A DNA stretch of 64,000 nucleotides from Rhodococcus rhodnii (GCA_000720375.1 JOAA01000035.1:62001-126000), one strand, 5' to 3'; counted from the first letter of the stretch, positions 7,801-17,136 are shown. Numbers and translations: made by a program. Notes: generated by a model from the sequence alone, not told the origin.

Positions 7801-9173
7801 GCTGGTCCGAGGTCACCCAGAAGATCATCATCGGCTCCCCGGACCCTGAGCGGGCGCTGGCCGATTGCGCGGCGTATGGCCTGGCCAGACGGGGTGGCCG
7901 GATCGCGCCGACGAGCGACGTCGAGCCGATCGCGCCCGCGCCGAACGACAACCGCAAGGAAGCGTCGGCGCGAGTCGGCGCCATCTTCAGCCAGGTCATG
8001 GCAACCGAGGACAACGAGATGCTGCGCGAATGCTGCCACGCGCTGGACCGCGCGAACCTCGTCGTGCCGTATCGCCAATTGCCGGACATTCTCGCGGCGG
8101 CAACGGCCCGATCCGTTGTGCGCGATGCGGTTCTGCCTGCGCTTGGCTCGCGGGGCCGTTGGCTCGCGCAACGCCGTGTCGGCTGGGCATGGGCCGCGGG
8201 CGATGGCATTGAGGACGCCGTCATTGACATCGACGACGCCCTCGACCTTTCGCCGGTCCAGCGCAAGGCACGGCTCAACGCGGCTCGCAAGCAGGATCCT
8301 GAGCGGTTCCGGGCGTACATCGTCGAGCACTGGCCCGAGCTGCGCCGGGTCGAGGACCGCAAGCTGCTCATCGCCGCACTGTCGGAAGGCCTTACCGCGG
8401 CGGATGAACCGGTCCTCGAACAGGCCCTCGACGACCGGTCGGCCAACGTACGCGAAGAAGCAGTCGCGCTGCTCAGGAAGATCCCGGGCTCTGCACTGTC
8501 CAAACGCGCCGAGCATCGCATACGCGCTGGCCTGCTTGAAGAGACTGTCGACCTGCACCCGGACGGCCCGTACGAACAGGAGCCGACTCGGGAGGAGTTG
8601 CGTGACTCACCGGTCCGCCGGACGGGGTCCGCGCGGTTGAAAGCCGACGCTGCCAGCGTGTCGCCGGATTTCTGGATCGACTGGCTCGGTCCGAAAGCAC
8701 CACGCAAGCTGCGGCTCAGCACGTGGGGCACCGCGCTCTTGCAAGGCGTGGCGGAAAACCTCGCCGCGGCCGAGGATCCCGTTCCGTGGCTGACCGATCT
8801 CGCGTCGACCATCAGCTCCACGGCACTGCTGGACACGCTGGACAAGCTTCCGGCCGAGATGCTGGGCCGGGTGCTGATCAGGCTCGCGGGGTCGTGGGAC
8901 GCCAACGAACTCGACTACTTCTGCGGCCTGCTCCCGTCGCCGTGGCACCCGGACGTGACCAGGGTCGTGCTGGAGCGATTCGCCGAACTGGCCGACCGCG
9001 GCTGGCGCGTCGGCCGTCCGCCCGAAGCCTTGTTACGCCGCGGCGACCTTCGCGTCCTGCATGACCACTGGCCGCGGATCGCCACCCGCTGGCCGGTGCA
9101 CGGCGCCGAAGAACTCGTCCTGCGGCTGCGAACCGAACTTCACGAAGAAATCGAACGGAGCGAAAACCCGTGA
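7797..9173 (+). CDS. DUF5691 family protein
   Basis: 458 residues, mostly helical. I recognise it as DUF5691 by its position between SWIM and MoxR genes and by its pattern. A central repeat-like stretch (about 150-260) resembles HEAT/armadillo units: alternating Leu/Ala-rich helices such as LLIAALSEGLTAADEPVLEQ, then ALDDRSANVREEAVALLRKI. A scaffold that binds substrate or partner is the natural reading. The start at 7797 is fixed by the ATGA overlap with the SWIM stop, and the end overlaps the MoxR start in a GTGA junction. There are no catalytic motifs and no membrane segments, so it should be cytoplasmic. Confidence 0.85.
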   Translation: MSWSEVTQKIIIGSPDPERALADCAAYGLARRGGRIAPTSDVEPIAPAPNDNRKEASARVGAIFSQVMATEDNEMLRECCHALDRANLVVPYRQLPDILAAATARSVVRDAVLPALGSRGRWLAQRRVGWAWAAGDGIEDAVIDIDDALDLSPVQRKARLNAARKQDPERFRAYIVEHWPELRRVEDRKLLIAALSEGLTAADEPVLEQALDDRSANVREEAVALLRKIPGSALSKRAEHRIRAGLLEETVDLHPDGPYEQEPTREELRDSPVRRTGSARLKADAASVSPDFWIDWLGPKAPRKLRLSTWGTALLQGVAENLAAAEDPVPWLTDLASTISSTALLDTLDKLPAEMLGRVLIRLAGSWDANELDYFCGLLPSPWHPDVTRVVLERFAELADRGWRVGRPPEALLRRGDLRVLHDHWPRIATRWPVHGAEELVLRLRTELHEEIERSENP

Positions 9174-10261
9174 CCACACCGACTGTGCTGCGCCCGAGCG
9201 CGGAAACGCAGTACGCCGACGAACTCGTCGCGCTCGCCGCGACCGACGACAAGCCGCGCCCGCCGCAGTGGAAGCTCTCGCCGCAGGCGGTCGTGCGCTA
9301 TGTCCTCGGTGGCACGCTGTCCGACGGAACCGTCATCACGCCCAAGTACGTCGGCGACCGTCGTCTCGTCGAAGTCGCGGTGGGCACGCTCGTGACCGAC
9401 CGCGCGCTGTTGCTTGTCGGTGTCCCCGGCACTGCGAAGTCATGGCTCTCCGAGCACCTGGCCGCCGCGATCAGCGGAAATTCCACGCTCATCGTCCAAG
9501 GCACCGCCGGCACCAGCGAGGAAGCGGTCCGATACGGCTGGAACTACGCACGACTGATCTCCGAAGGCCCCAGCGAGGCCGCTTTGGTGCCGAGTCCGGT
9601 GTTGCGTGCGATGCAGACCGGTGCCGTGGCGCGCGTCGAGGAGCTCACGCGAATGCCGGCCGAGGTGCAGGACTCGTTGATCACGATCCTGTCCGAGAAG
9701 GCGTTGCCCGTGCCGGAACTCAACCTGCAGTTCCAGGCGATTCCGGGGTTCACGCTGATCGCGACGGCCAACGACCGTGACCGTGGCGTGAACCAGATGT
9801 CCTCCGCGCTTGCCCGGCGGTTCAACACCGTCGTGCTGCCGCCACCGGCCACTGAGGACGCCGAGGTGGAGATCGTCAGCCAGCGGGCCGCGCAATTAGG
9901 CCGTGCGCTGGAGCTTCCGTCCGAGCCGCCCGCGCTGGACGAGGTCCGCCGAGTGGTCCGGATCTTCCGTGAACTGCGCGGCGGGAGCACGGTCGACGGC
10001 CGGACGCAGCTGAAGAAGCCGAGCGGCAGCCTGTCGACGGCCGAGGCGATTTCCGTTGTGACCAGCGGAATGGCGTTGGCCGCGCACTTCGGCGACGGCA
10101 GTCTGGGTGCCGACGAGCTGGCCGCGGGCCTGCTCGGCGCGGTGATCAAGGACCGGGTGTCGGACACCGCGGCCTGGCAGGAATACCTCGAAGCAGTGGT
10201 CAAGGAGCGCAAGGAATGGCGCGACCTCTACCGGGCATGCCGGGAGCTGGATCCGGCCTGA
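9170..10261 (+). CDS. MoxR-type AAA+ ATPase
   Basis: A 363-residue AAA+ ATPase of the MoxR/RavA class, chaperone-like machines that work with VWA proteins. Walker A is GVPGTAKS at residues 84-91. The Walker B strand reads VARVEEL, with E157-E158 where most MoxR proteins have Asp-Glu. Sensor 1 is in LIATANDRDRGVNQMSSALARRFNTV, which also holds the arginine finger region. A helical lid follows. GTG 9170 overlaps the DUF5691 stop, and its own TGA shares one base with the next ATG. It is the motor of this operon; the client is unknown. Confidence 0.93.
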   Translation: MTTPTVLRPSAETQYADELVALAATDDKPRPPQWKLSPQAVVRYVLGGTLSDGTVITPKYVGDRRLVEVAVGTLVTDRALLLVGVPGTAKSWLSEHLAAAISGNSTLIVQGTAGTSEEAVRYGWNYARLISEGPSEAALVPSPVLRAMQTGAVARVEELTRMPAEVQDSLITILSEKALPVPELNLQFQAIPGFTLIATANDRDRGVNQMSSALARRFNTVVLPPPATEDAEVEIVSQRAAQLGRALELPSEPPALDEVRRVVRIFRELRGGSTVDGRTQLKKPSGSLSTAEAISVVTSGMALAAHFGDGSLGADELAAGLLGAVIKDRVSDTAAWQEYLEAVVKERKEWRDLYRACRELDPA

Positions 10262-12444
10262 TGAAACCGATCCCCGACCGGGTGACCTTACTGGGCATCC
10301 GGCATCACGGCCCTGGCTCGGCCCGTATGGTCCGTGCCGCGCTCGACGTGGTGCGGCCGCAGGTCATCCTGGTCGAAGGACCGCCGGACGCGGACAACCT
10401 CATCGAGCACGTCGGTGAGCTCATCCCGCCTGTGGCGTTGCTGCTGCACGACGCGGCGGATCCTTCGGAGGCGGCGTTCTGGCCGTTCGCCCGCTTCTCG
10501 CCGGAGTGGCAGGCGCTGACGTGGGGTGCCCGGCACAACGTCGACGTCCGGTTCGCCGATCTGCCCGCCGGGATCTCGTTGTCCCGTGAGAAAACCGAGG
10601 ACATCGACCGGGTTGTCGTGGATCCGCTTGGCGTACTGGCCGAGGCGGCCGGGTTCGACGACCCGGAACGCTGGTGGGAGGACGTGGTCGAGCACTCCAG
10701 TGCGGAGCCGACACAGCTCGCGGCTGCCGTCGCCGAGGCGATGGCAGCGTTGCGGGAGGAGTTCGCTGACACGGTCGATCAGCGCACTTTGCAGCGTGAG
10801 GCGTGGATGCGCCAGGTGCTGCGGAAGGCTCTGACCGACTACGACGGCCCGATCGTCGTGGTCTGCGGTGCGTGGCACGTCCCGGCCTTGCAACAGTTGC
10901 CCGCCGCCAAAGCCGATGCCGATTTGGTCAAAGGCCTGGCGAAGCGCAAGATCGCAGGCAGCTGGGTGCCGTGGAGCCATGGCCGTCTTGCCGCGACTTC
11001 CGGTTACGGCGCGGGCGTTGCGTCGCCGGGTTGGTACGCGCACTTGTGGGAGTACACAAAGGACACAATCCCGCGCTGGATGGCGCGCACGTCGCACGTG
11101 TTACGGGAGGAGGGTCTGCCCGCGTCCACGGCGAGCGCTGTCGAGGCTGTCCGTCTCGCTGACACGTTGGCCGCGATGCGTGGGCGTCCGTCGCCGGGGT
11201 TGTCCGAGGTCAGCGAGGCCGCTTTGGCCGTGCTGTGCGGCGGTGACGATGTCGGGCTCCGGATCGTGCACGAGAAGCTCGTCGTCGGCGAGGAACTCGG
11301 CCAAGTCGGTTCGGGCGTTCCCCGGTCGCCGTTGGCCACGGACCTGGAACGGTTGCAGCGCAAGTTAAGGCTGCCGGCGAGTGCGGCCGAGAAAAGCATG
11401 CGGCTCGACCTGCGGCGAGACATCGACCGCGGCCGGTCGCGGCTGCTTCGGCAACTGCACGTGCTGGATGTCCGCTGGGGCGAACCGGACGAGACGACCA
11501 CGCTCGGCACGTTCGCCGAAGCGTGGACCGTCCGCTGGGATCCGGGTCTCTCCGTCGCCGTCGCCGCTGCGGCCCGCCACGGCGCCACGGTGGAGGGCGC
11601 GGCCAAGCATGTCCTTCTTGAGCAGGCGAAGTCCGCCGAGACAGTGGCCGATGCCGCCGAGGTGTTACGGGAGGCGGTGGCGTGCGAGCTTGCCAACGCG
11701 GTGACGGCCGCGCGAACAGCGCTGGACCGTTGTGCAGCGGCGGCGACGGATGCTCTGGAGTTGCTGCAGGCGTTGCCCGCGTTGGCTGGGACTGTCCGAT
11801 ATGGATCCGTTCGTGAGACGGATCCCGAGTTGCTGCGGGCCGCCATGCACGGCTTGCTCGCGCGTGGCTCGGCCGGTCTTCCGCTGGCCTGTCACGGAAT
11901 CGACGACCAGACAGCGGAAGTCGCTTTGTCGACAATGGACAAGGCGCACGAAGCCGTTGTCCTGGCAGCGGACGAGGAGCACACCGCAGGATGGTGGGAG
12001 GCGTTGCAGCGGCTCGTCCGCACGGACCCACCAGCACACGGCCTGCCAACCGGCCGTGCGACACGGTTGTTGTGGGAGGACGACCGTTTGGACACTGAGG
12101 CCGTCGCGGTCCGGATGCAACGGGCCGTGTCAGCCGCAGGCACAGGCACGTCGTTCGTGGCGGGCTTCTTGCGTGGCTCGGCTGTCCGGCTCGCGGCCGA
12201 CCCGCGTTTGCTCGGCCTGGTCGACGAGTGGCTCACCGGCTTGCCCAACGAAGCCTTCGAGGACGCGTTGCCGTTGCTGCGGCGCGCGATCTCCAGCTTC
12301 TCCGCGCCCGAACGTCGCACGCTCGCCGAACGCGTCGCACAAGGCGGCGGCCCAGCCGTACTGGTCGCCGACGACGGCGACCCGGACCGCACCGCACGTC
12401 TCGTCGAATTCGTGCGCGGGTTGTATGAGAGGGCAGGAGTATGA
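10261..12444 (+). CDS. DUF5682 family protein
   Basis: A large 727-residue protein known from MoxR/VWA operons as DUF5682. Its N-terminal 210 residues carry motifs that recall the EreA/ChaN/TraB-type hydrolase fold: GIRHHGPGS at 12-20, a strand ending VILVEGPPDAD (E39), and VVVCGAWHVPAL with H206. The spacing of the His, the Glu and the second GxxH-like element fits a metal- or acid-base-dependent active site; this link is my inference. The remaining 500 residues are helical and Ala/Arg/Leu-rich, perhaps a docking surface for the ATPase. ATG 10261 overlaps the MoxR stop by one base. Confidence 0.85.
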   Translation: MKPIPDRVTLLGIRHHGPGSARMVRAALDVVRPQVILVEGPPDADNLIEHVGELIPPVALLLHDAADPSEAAFWPFARFSPEWQALTWGARHNVDVRFADLPAGISLSREKTEDIDRVVVDPLGVLAEAAGFDDPERWWEDVVEHSSAEPTQLAAAVAEAMAALREEFADTVDQRTLQREAWMRQVLRKALTDYDGPIVVVCGAWHVPALQQLPAAKADADLVKGLAKRKIAGSWVPWSHGRLAATSGYGAGVASPGWYAHLWEYTKDTIPRWMARTSHVLREEGLPASTASAVEAVRLADTLAAMRGRPSPGLSEVSEAALAVLCGGDDVGLRIVHEKLVVGEELGQVGSGVPRSPLATDLERLQRKLRLPASAAEKSMRLDLRRDIDRGRSRLLRQLHVLDVRWGEPDETTTLGTFAEAWTVRWDPGLSVAVAAAARHGATVEGAAKHVLLEQAKSAETVADAAEVLREAVACELANAVTAARTALDRCAAAATDALELLQALPALAGTVRYGSVRETDPELLRAAMHGLLARGSAGLPLACHGIDDQTAEVALSTMDKAHEAVVLAADEEHTAGWWEALQRLVRTDPPAHGLPTGRATRLLWEDDRLDTEAVAVRMQRAVSAAGTGTSFVAGFLRGSAVRLAADPRLLGLVDEWLTGLPNEAFEDALPLLRRAISSFSAPERRTLAERVAQGGGPAVLVADDGDPDRTARLVEFVRGLYERAGV

Positions 12445-12744
12445 CCGCCTCCCACCAGCCAACGCCACCGAATTCCAACCTCGATCTCAGCCACCCAGCC
12501 AAAAAACTCACGCCGCACCAACTCCCAACACCAACGGCAAACTTCTCGTGCACGAATCCGAAACCCAACACCGCTGAACAGCCCAGCCAAAGCAGCGCCA
12601 TCACCCGGCGTCGCCGCGAGGCGACCGTGACTGCACGGCACCAACGGCCCCCGACCTTCACCATCAGACCGAAGCCTCGGTTGTCCTCAGGCACGTCAAG
12701 CCGCCTTTGTCCCAGAACTACCGCCTCCGCCGATGGGAGCCGCG
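12445..12744. other. C-rich, G-poor spacer before the VWA gene
   Basis: A 300-bp gap in an otherwise overlapping operon. The plus strand is rich in C and A and poor in G, most clearly at 12460-12600. A 104-residue frame (12441-12755) starts in an ATGA overlap, but its Pro/Ser/Thr/Arg/Asn composition and lack of any domain make it doubtful. A C-over-G RNA of this kind is what Rho loads on, so the spacer could set the level of the VWA transcript. Confidence 0.4.
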
Positions 12745-13893
12745 ATGACCGATGAACGACTGCGCCGGTGGCGGCTGCTGCTTGGCCCTGAGGCTGATCA
12801 ACTCACTGGTCTCGGCGAGGACGACTCCCGCCGCGACAGTGCGTTGACCGCGCTGTACGGCGGTGAAGGCGATGGCAAACGCGGTGCCGGTCTCGGCGCC
12901 AGTTCGCCCAAACTGCACCGCTGGCTCGGCGACGTCCGGACGTACTTCCCGAAGTCAGTCGTTCAGGTCATGCAGCGGGACGCCGTGGAACGTCTTGGCC
13001 TGACCAAGCTTTTGCTCGAACCCGAGCTGCTGTCGTCGGTCGAACCGGACGTCAACCTCGTCGGCACGCTGGTGTCGTTGTCCAGCGCGATCCCCGCACG
13101 CACAAGGGAAACCGCGCGAGCGGTGGTCCGCCAGGTGGTCGAGGAGATCGAACGCAAGCTCGCCGACCGGCTGATCGCGGCGGTGAACGGCGCGGTCGAC
13201 CGGTCCCGCCGGACCAGACGACCTCGAATGTCCGATGTGGACTGGTCGAGCACGATCCGGGCAAACCTCAAGCACTACCAACCGGATCAGCGCACGCTCG
13301 TGGTGGAAAGCCTGATCGGCTCACACCGCAGATCCCGCAGTGCGGCGCTGCGCGACGTGATCCTGCTGGTCGACCAGTCCGGCTCGATGGCCGAATCCGT
13401 GGTGTACTCCGCGGTCTTCGGCGCGACGCTGGCGTCGCTCCGGTCGGTCACCACCCGGCTGATCGTCTTCGACACCGAGGTCGTGGACATGACCGAAACC
13501 CTGGACGACCCCGTCGACCTGCTGTTCTCCACCCAACTCGGCGGCGGCACAGACATCAACCGCGCGGTCGCGTACGCCCAACAACACATCCGTCGCCCCG
13601 CCGACACCGTGGTCGTCCTGATCAGCGACCTCTACGAAGGCGGCGTCGCCGCCGAACTCCAACGCCGCGTCCGCGAGATGGTCGCCAGCGGCGTCATGGT
13701 CGTCGTCCTGCTCGCCCTGTCCGACAGCGGCAAACCCGCGTACGACCACGAACTGGCCGCTCGCCTCTCCGCCATCGGCGCGCCCTCCTTCGCGTGCACC
13801 CCGGATGCGTTCCCCGATCTGCTCGCCACCGCCCTGCGCCGCGAAGACGTCGCTGCCTGGGCCGAACAGGAAGGCATGGCCGTGGGGCGTTAG
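12745..13893 (+). CDS. VWA (CoxE-like) domain protein
   Basis: Last gene of the five-gene operon, 382 residues. The C-terminal half is a von Willebrand A domain with a complete metal-ion-dependent adhesion site: DQSGS at 210-214, the Thr of GGGTDINRA, and the Asp of VVLISDLYEGG. The N-terminal half is helical, as in CoxE-like MoxR partners. I chose ATG 12745, nine bases after GGGAG; ATG 12733 lies upstream of that site. The protein should bind metal-dependent ligands and dock client proteins to the MoxR ring. It converges on the lysE gene with a 4-bp overlap and no visible terminator. Confidence 0.93.
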   Translation: MTDERLRRWRLLLGPEADQLTGLGEDDSRRDSALTALYGGEGDGKRGAGLGASSPKLHRWLGDVRTYFPKSVVQVMQRDAVERLGLTKLLLEPELLSSVEPDVNLVGTLVSLSSAIPARTRETARAVVRQVVEEIERKLADRLIAAVNGAVDRSRRTRRPRMSDVDWSSTIRANLKHYQPDQRTLVVESLIGSHRRSRSAALRDVILLVDQSGSMAESVVYSAVFGATLASLRSVTTRLIVFDTEVVDMTETLDDPVDLLFSTQLGGGTDINRAVAYAQQHIRRPADTVVVLISDLYEGGVAAELQRRVREMVASGVMVVVLLALSDSGKPAYDHELAARLSAIGAPSFACTPDAFPDLLATALRREDVAAWAEQEGMAVGR

Positions 13894-14513
13894 TCCAGGG
13901 CGATCTTGATGCCGAACGCGACCAGGATCGTGCCGGTGACGGAGTCGAGGACCTTACGGACCTTCGGGGAGGTGAAGAAGCGCTTCAGCAGGCCAACGAG
14001 ATTCGCCAGAACGCTGAACCAGACCGCGCTCACCAAGACAGCGAGGGCGGAGAGCAGCAGGGTTTCGCCGAGGTGCGGTGTGTTGGAGACGAACTGGGGC
14101 ATCAACGCGACGAAGAACACCGCACATTTCGGGTTCAGCAGGTTGGTGACCAGACCCTGCCGAAACGCCACGCGGGCTCCGGTCGCCGTGAACTGCGCTT
14201 TGACCTGCACCTTTTCGCCGCGCCGCCACGCTCCGATGAGTGCCTTCAGCCCGAGGTAGCCCAGGTACACCGCACCGACGAGTTTCACGATGGTGAAGGC
14301 GATGGCTGACGCAGCCAGCAGACTGGCGACACCCAAGGCAGCGACAATCGCCCAGACGAACACACCGCCGGCAATCCCCAGCCCAGCGGCCACGCCCGCG
14401 CGCCTACCCGACACCGCCGCATGGTGGGTCACGATGATGAAGTCCGGCCCCGGCACCATCGCAGCGAGCAGGACGACACCCATGAACGCGAGCATTTGCA
14501 CCCCAGAAACCAT
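13890..14513 (-). CDS. LysE family amino-acid exporter
   Basis: A 207-residue inner-membrane protein with about six helices and the family signature at the start: VVLLAAMVPGPDFIIVTHHA, matching the conserved PGP of LysE/RhtB exporters. The middle carries GYLGLKALIGAWR and FRQGLVTNLLNPKCAVFFVALMPQF, also typical (the NP-K segment). Exporters of this family remove lysine, arginine, threonine or other amino acids; the substrate cannot be told from the sequence. It is transcribed toward the VWA gene and overlaps its stop by four bases. Confidence 0.93.
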   Translation of the reverse strand: MVSGVQMLAFMGVVLLAAMVPGPDFIIVTHHAAVSGRRAGVAAGLGIAGGVFVWAIVAALGVASLLAASAIAFTIVKLVGAVYLGYLGLKALIGAWRRGEKVQVKAQFTATGARVAFRQGLVTNLLNPKCAVFFVALMPQFVSNTPHLGETLLLSALAVLVSAVWFSVLANLVGLLKRFFTSPKVRKVLDSVTGTILVAFGIKIALD

Positions 14514-14770
14514 GCCGCGAGCATAACCCCAGTTCGCGACCGATTTTCCGGCCCGATCTCGCCAACGACGACACCGTCACTTCCAGACCGGGTCCGATGC
14601 ACGCTGAGTCATCCCGACCCGAACACCGAAGATTCCGAACTCCGCGCCCAGTTGCTGAACCCTTGCACCGCGCCTTCCGCACCTCAGTGGCGCACGGCCG
14701 ACGGTTGCCCTGTAACCGAGCTACCGCCGGATAGATCGGATCATCCAGGCTCGACAAACGTTTACAAGTC

Positions 14771-14800
14771 TTGACCGTGTCCATCCAACCCGCCTAGGTT
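14771..14800 (+). promoter_or_regulatory. Putative housekeeping-type promoter of the GH95-like gene
   Basis: TTGACC (14771-14776) and TAGGTT (14795-14800) are separated by 18 bp and lie 42 bp before the GTG at 14843, behind an AGGTGG ribosome site. The rest of the 329-bp gap 14514-14842 is the shared upstream region with lysE; I see no other structure in it. Confidence 0.45.
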
Positions 14801-14842
14801 CAAGGAAACATCGGAGGTATACGACATCGGGTAGGTGGCAGA

Positions 14843-17116
14843 GTGGCGGACCTCAATCGACGCACGATCCTCTCCGGCGCACTGGCGGGCTTCGCGGGTG
14901 CCACGTTGGCGTCACCCGCTCAGGCGCTCGCCATGCCGACGGCGCAGGGAGGCATCGACTGGCCGCGGTTCCTCGCAGGTTCCGATCTCATCTGGCGAAA
15001 TGTGCCCAAGGCTTGGTACGAGGGTCCGTTCTTAGGCAACGGATTCCTTGGTTCCGGCATCTACGCCGAGCCTGGCCGCAACGCGATCCGCTTCAACGTG
15101 CAGCACACACAGGTGCAGGATCATCGGCCCGAGTTCGGCTCGCTGTTCGGCCTGGCCAGGCTGCCGATCGGCTACTTCACGCTCGAACCGGTCGGCACGA
15201 TCACCGCGATCGACTGGCGCCTTGACCTGTGGAATGCCGAACTGCGTGGCACCCTCACGACCACGAAAGGGAGCCTGTCGCTGCGCGCGGTCGTCCACAG
15301 TGTCCGGTCATTGCTGATCGTCGAGGTCACGCCGTCCGAAGGCGAACGCGCCTTCAACTGGGTCTTCCATCCCGCCAAGGCCGTCAGCCCACGAACCGAC
15401 CCGGTCTTCGGCCGTGAACCACCCGCCGGTTACACCGCGAACCCGCCTGCCCAACTGCGCACCAGCGGCGACGTCGAACTCTCCGTGCAACCGTTGCACG
15501 CGGGCGGCGAGCACGTCACCGCGTGGCGCGAGGTCACGCGGGGTTCTGTCCGAACCTTGTACACGTCCGTCGCGTGGTCACACCCAACGAAGACCGCTGT
15601 AGCCAAAGCCCAACGGGCCGTGCGGGCGGTCGTTCCGTTGTCCCCGTTCGTCCGTGATCACCAGGCGTGGTGGCACACCTTCTACCAACGCAGCTTCTTG
15701 TCCATTTCGGACAACCGCCTGCAATCCTTCTACTGGATCCAGCTGTACAAAGTCGCGTCAGCCGCCCGGCTCGACGCGCCCGTCATGGCCACCTGTGGCC
15801 CGTGGCTCGAGTCGACGCCGTGGCCCGCGACCTGGTGGAACCTGAACGTGCAACTGGAGTACTGGCTGATCCACGGCTCCAACCACCTCGAACTGGACGC
15901 CGTCACGTACGCGTTGGACAAGTTCCGGCAGAACCTCCGTGACCAGGTGGCCGCGCCTTACCGCGCCGACTCGTACGGCATTCCACGCACGACCGACATG
16001 ACGTTGCTGAACGGCGCGGGGACCGGCACTTCCGGTTACGCAGTGGGCATTCCCGGCAAAGCCTCACCGACACCCGAGGTCGGCAACCTGACGTGGGCGC
16101 TGCACAACGTCTGGCTGTCCTATCGGCACACCATGGATCCGAGGATCCTCAACGACGTGCTGTTCCCGCTGCTGCGCGGCGCGATCAACTACTACCTGCA
16201 TTTCCTCACCCGCGGCTCGGACGGGAAACTGCACCTGCCGTTCACGTTCTCCCCCGAGTACGGCGAGAACGCGCCCGACTGCACCTACGATCTGTCGTTG
16301 ATCCGTTGGGGCTGCGCGACTCTGCTCGCCACCGCGCCCAACGACGCACTCGCCGGACGTTGGCGCGATGTCTTGGCCACGCTGACGCCGTATCCGGTCG
16401 ACGTGAACGGCTACATGATCGGCGCCGGTGTCCCGTTCGCGAAGTCCCACCGGCACTATTCGCACTTGCTGCAGGTGTACCCGCTGTACGAGATCACCTG
16501 GGAACAGCCGGAGAACCGCGCCCTGATCGAGAAGTCGCTCAACCACTGGATCAGTTTCGAGGGTGCGCTGCAGGGTTACAGCTTCACCGGCGCCGCGTCG
16601 ATCTCCGCGCAGATGCTCCGCGGCGACAAAGCCGCGTTCTACCTCGGCGAACTGCTGCGCCGATTCGTCCAGCCGAACACGATGTACAAGGAGTCCGGCC
16701 CGGTCATCGAAACCCCGCTGTCGGCGGCCCAGTCCGTGCACGACATGCTCTGCCAGAGCTGGGGCGACGTCATCCGCGTCTTCCCCGCCGTCCCTTGGCC
16801 CGACGTGGCCATCCAGAACTTCCGTACCCAAGGCGCGTTCCTGCTCAGCGCCTCCCGCACGGCCGGCCAAACCCGCTGGCTACGCGTCCACAGCGAAGCC
16901 GGCGCCCCATGCGTGATCCGCCATGACATCCCCGGCCCTCTCGCGGTCCGCAACGCCCAAGGCCGCGATCTTCCCTACCGCCACATCACCCAGAACACCA
17001 TCGAAATCGCCCTGCCCCGCGGCTCCGAGGCCGTCATCCACCCAGCAGCCGACCGCCCCGACTTCACCGTCTCCCCAGTCCCCACAACACCATCCGCCCC
17101 ATGGGGCCTGCCCTGA
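14843..17116 (+). CDS. Tat-exported GH95-like glycoside hydrolase
   Basis: 757 residues. A twin-arginine signal (NRRTILSGALAGFAGATLAS, cleavage near AQALA) points to export as a folded protein. The body matches the GH95/GH-L clan layout: an N-terminal beta-domain with GPFLGNGFLGSGIY, then an (alpha/alpha)6 barrel. The barrel contains WNLNVQLEYW, equivalent to the substrate-binding Asn segment of alpha-L-fucosidases, FTFSPEYGENAPDCTYDLSL, which carries the likely general acid Glu, and HRHYSHLLQVYPLYEI, equivalent to the HRHLSHLYGLYP motif. A C-terminal beta domain closes the protein. Specificity (fucoside, galactoside or other) is not clear. Start GTG 14843 has an AGGTGG site. Confidence 0.85.
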   Translation: MADLNRRTILSGALAGFAGATLASPAQALAMPTAQGGIDWPRFLAGSDLIWRNVPKAWYEGPFLGNGFLGSGIYAEPGRNAIRFNVQHTQVQDHRPEFGSLFGLARLPIGYFTLEPVGTITAIDWRLDLWNAELRGTLTTTKGSLSLRAVVHSVRSLLIVEVTPSEGERAFNWVFHPAKAVSPRTDPVFGREPPAGYTANPPAQLRTSGDVELSVQPLHAGGEHVTAWREVTRGSVRTLYTSVAWSHPTKTAVAKAQRAVRAVVPLSPFVRDHQAWWHTFYQRSFLSISDNRLQSFYWIQLYKVASAARLDAPVMATCGPWLESTPWPATWWNLNVQLEYWLIHGSNHLELDAVTYALDKFRQNLRDQVAAPYRADSYGIPRTTDMTLLNGAGTGTSGYAVGIPGKASPTPEVGNLTWALHNVWLSYRHTMDPRILNDVLFPLLRGAINYYLHFLTRGSDGKLHLPFTFSPEYGENAPDCTYDLSLIRWGCATLLATAPNDALAGRWRDVLATLTPYPVDVNGYMIGAGVPFAKSHRHYSHLLQVYPLYEITWEQPENRALIEKSLNHWISFEGALQGYSFTGAASISAQMLRGDKAAFYLGELLRRFVQPNTMYKESGPVIETPLSAAQSVHDMLCQSWGDVIRVFPAVPWPDVAIQNFRTQGAFLLSASRTAGQTRWLRVHSEAGAPCVIRHDIPGPLAVRNAQGRDLPYRHITQNTIEIALPRGSEAVIHPAADRPDFTVSPVPTTPSAPWGLP

Positions 17117-17136
17117 CCAGCCTCCGCCGCAACACC

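Noticed and set aside
12441..12755. 104-residue frame with ATGA overlap before the VWA gene
   Set aside because: Composition (Pro, Ser, Thr, Arg, Asn) is unlike its neighbours and no domain or downstream coupling supports it. Possible but unsupported.
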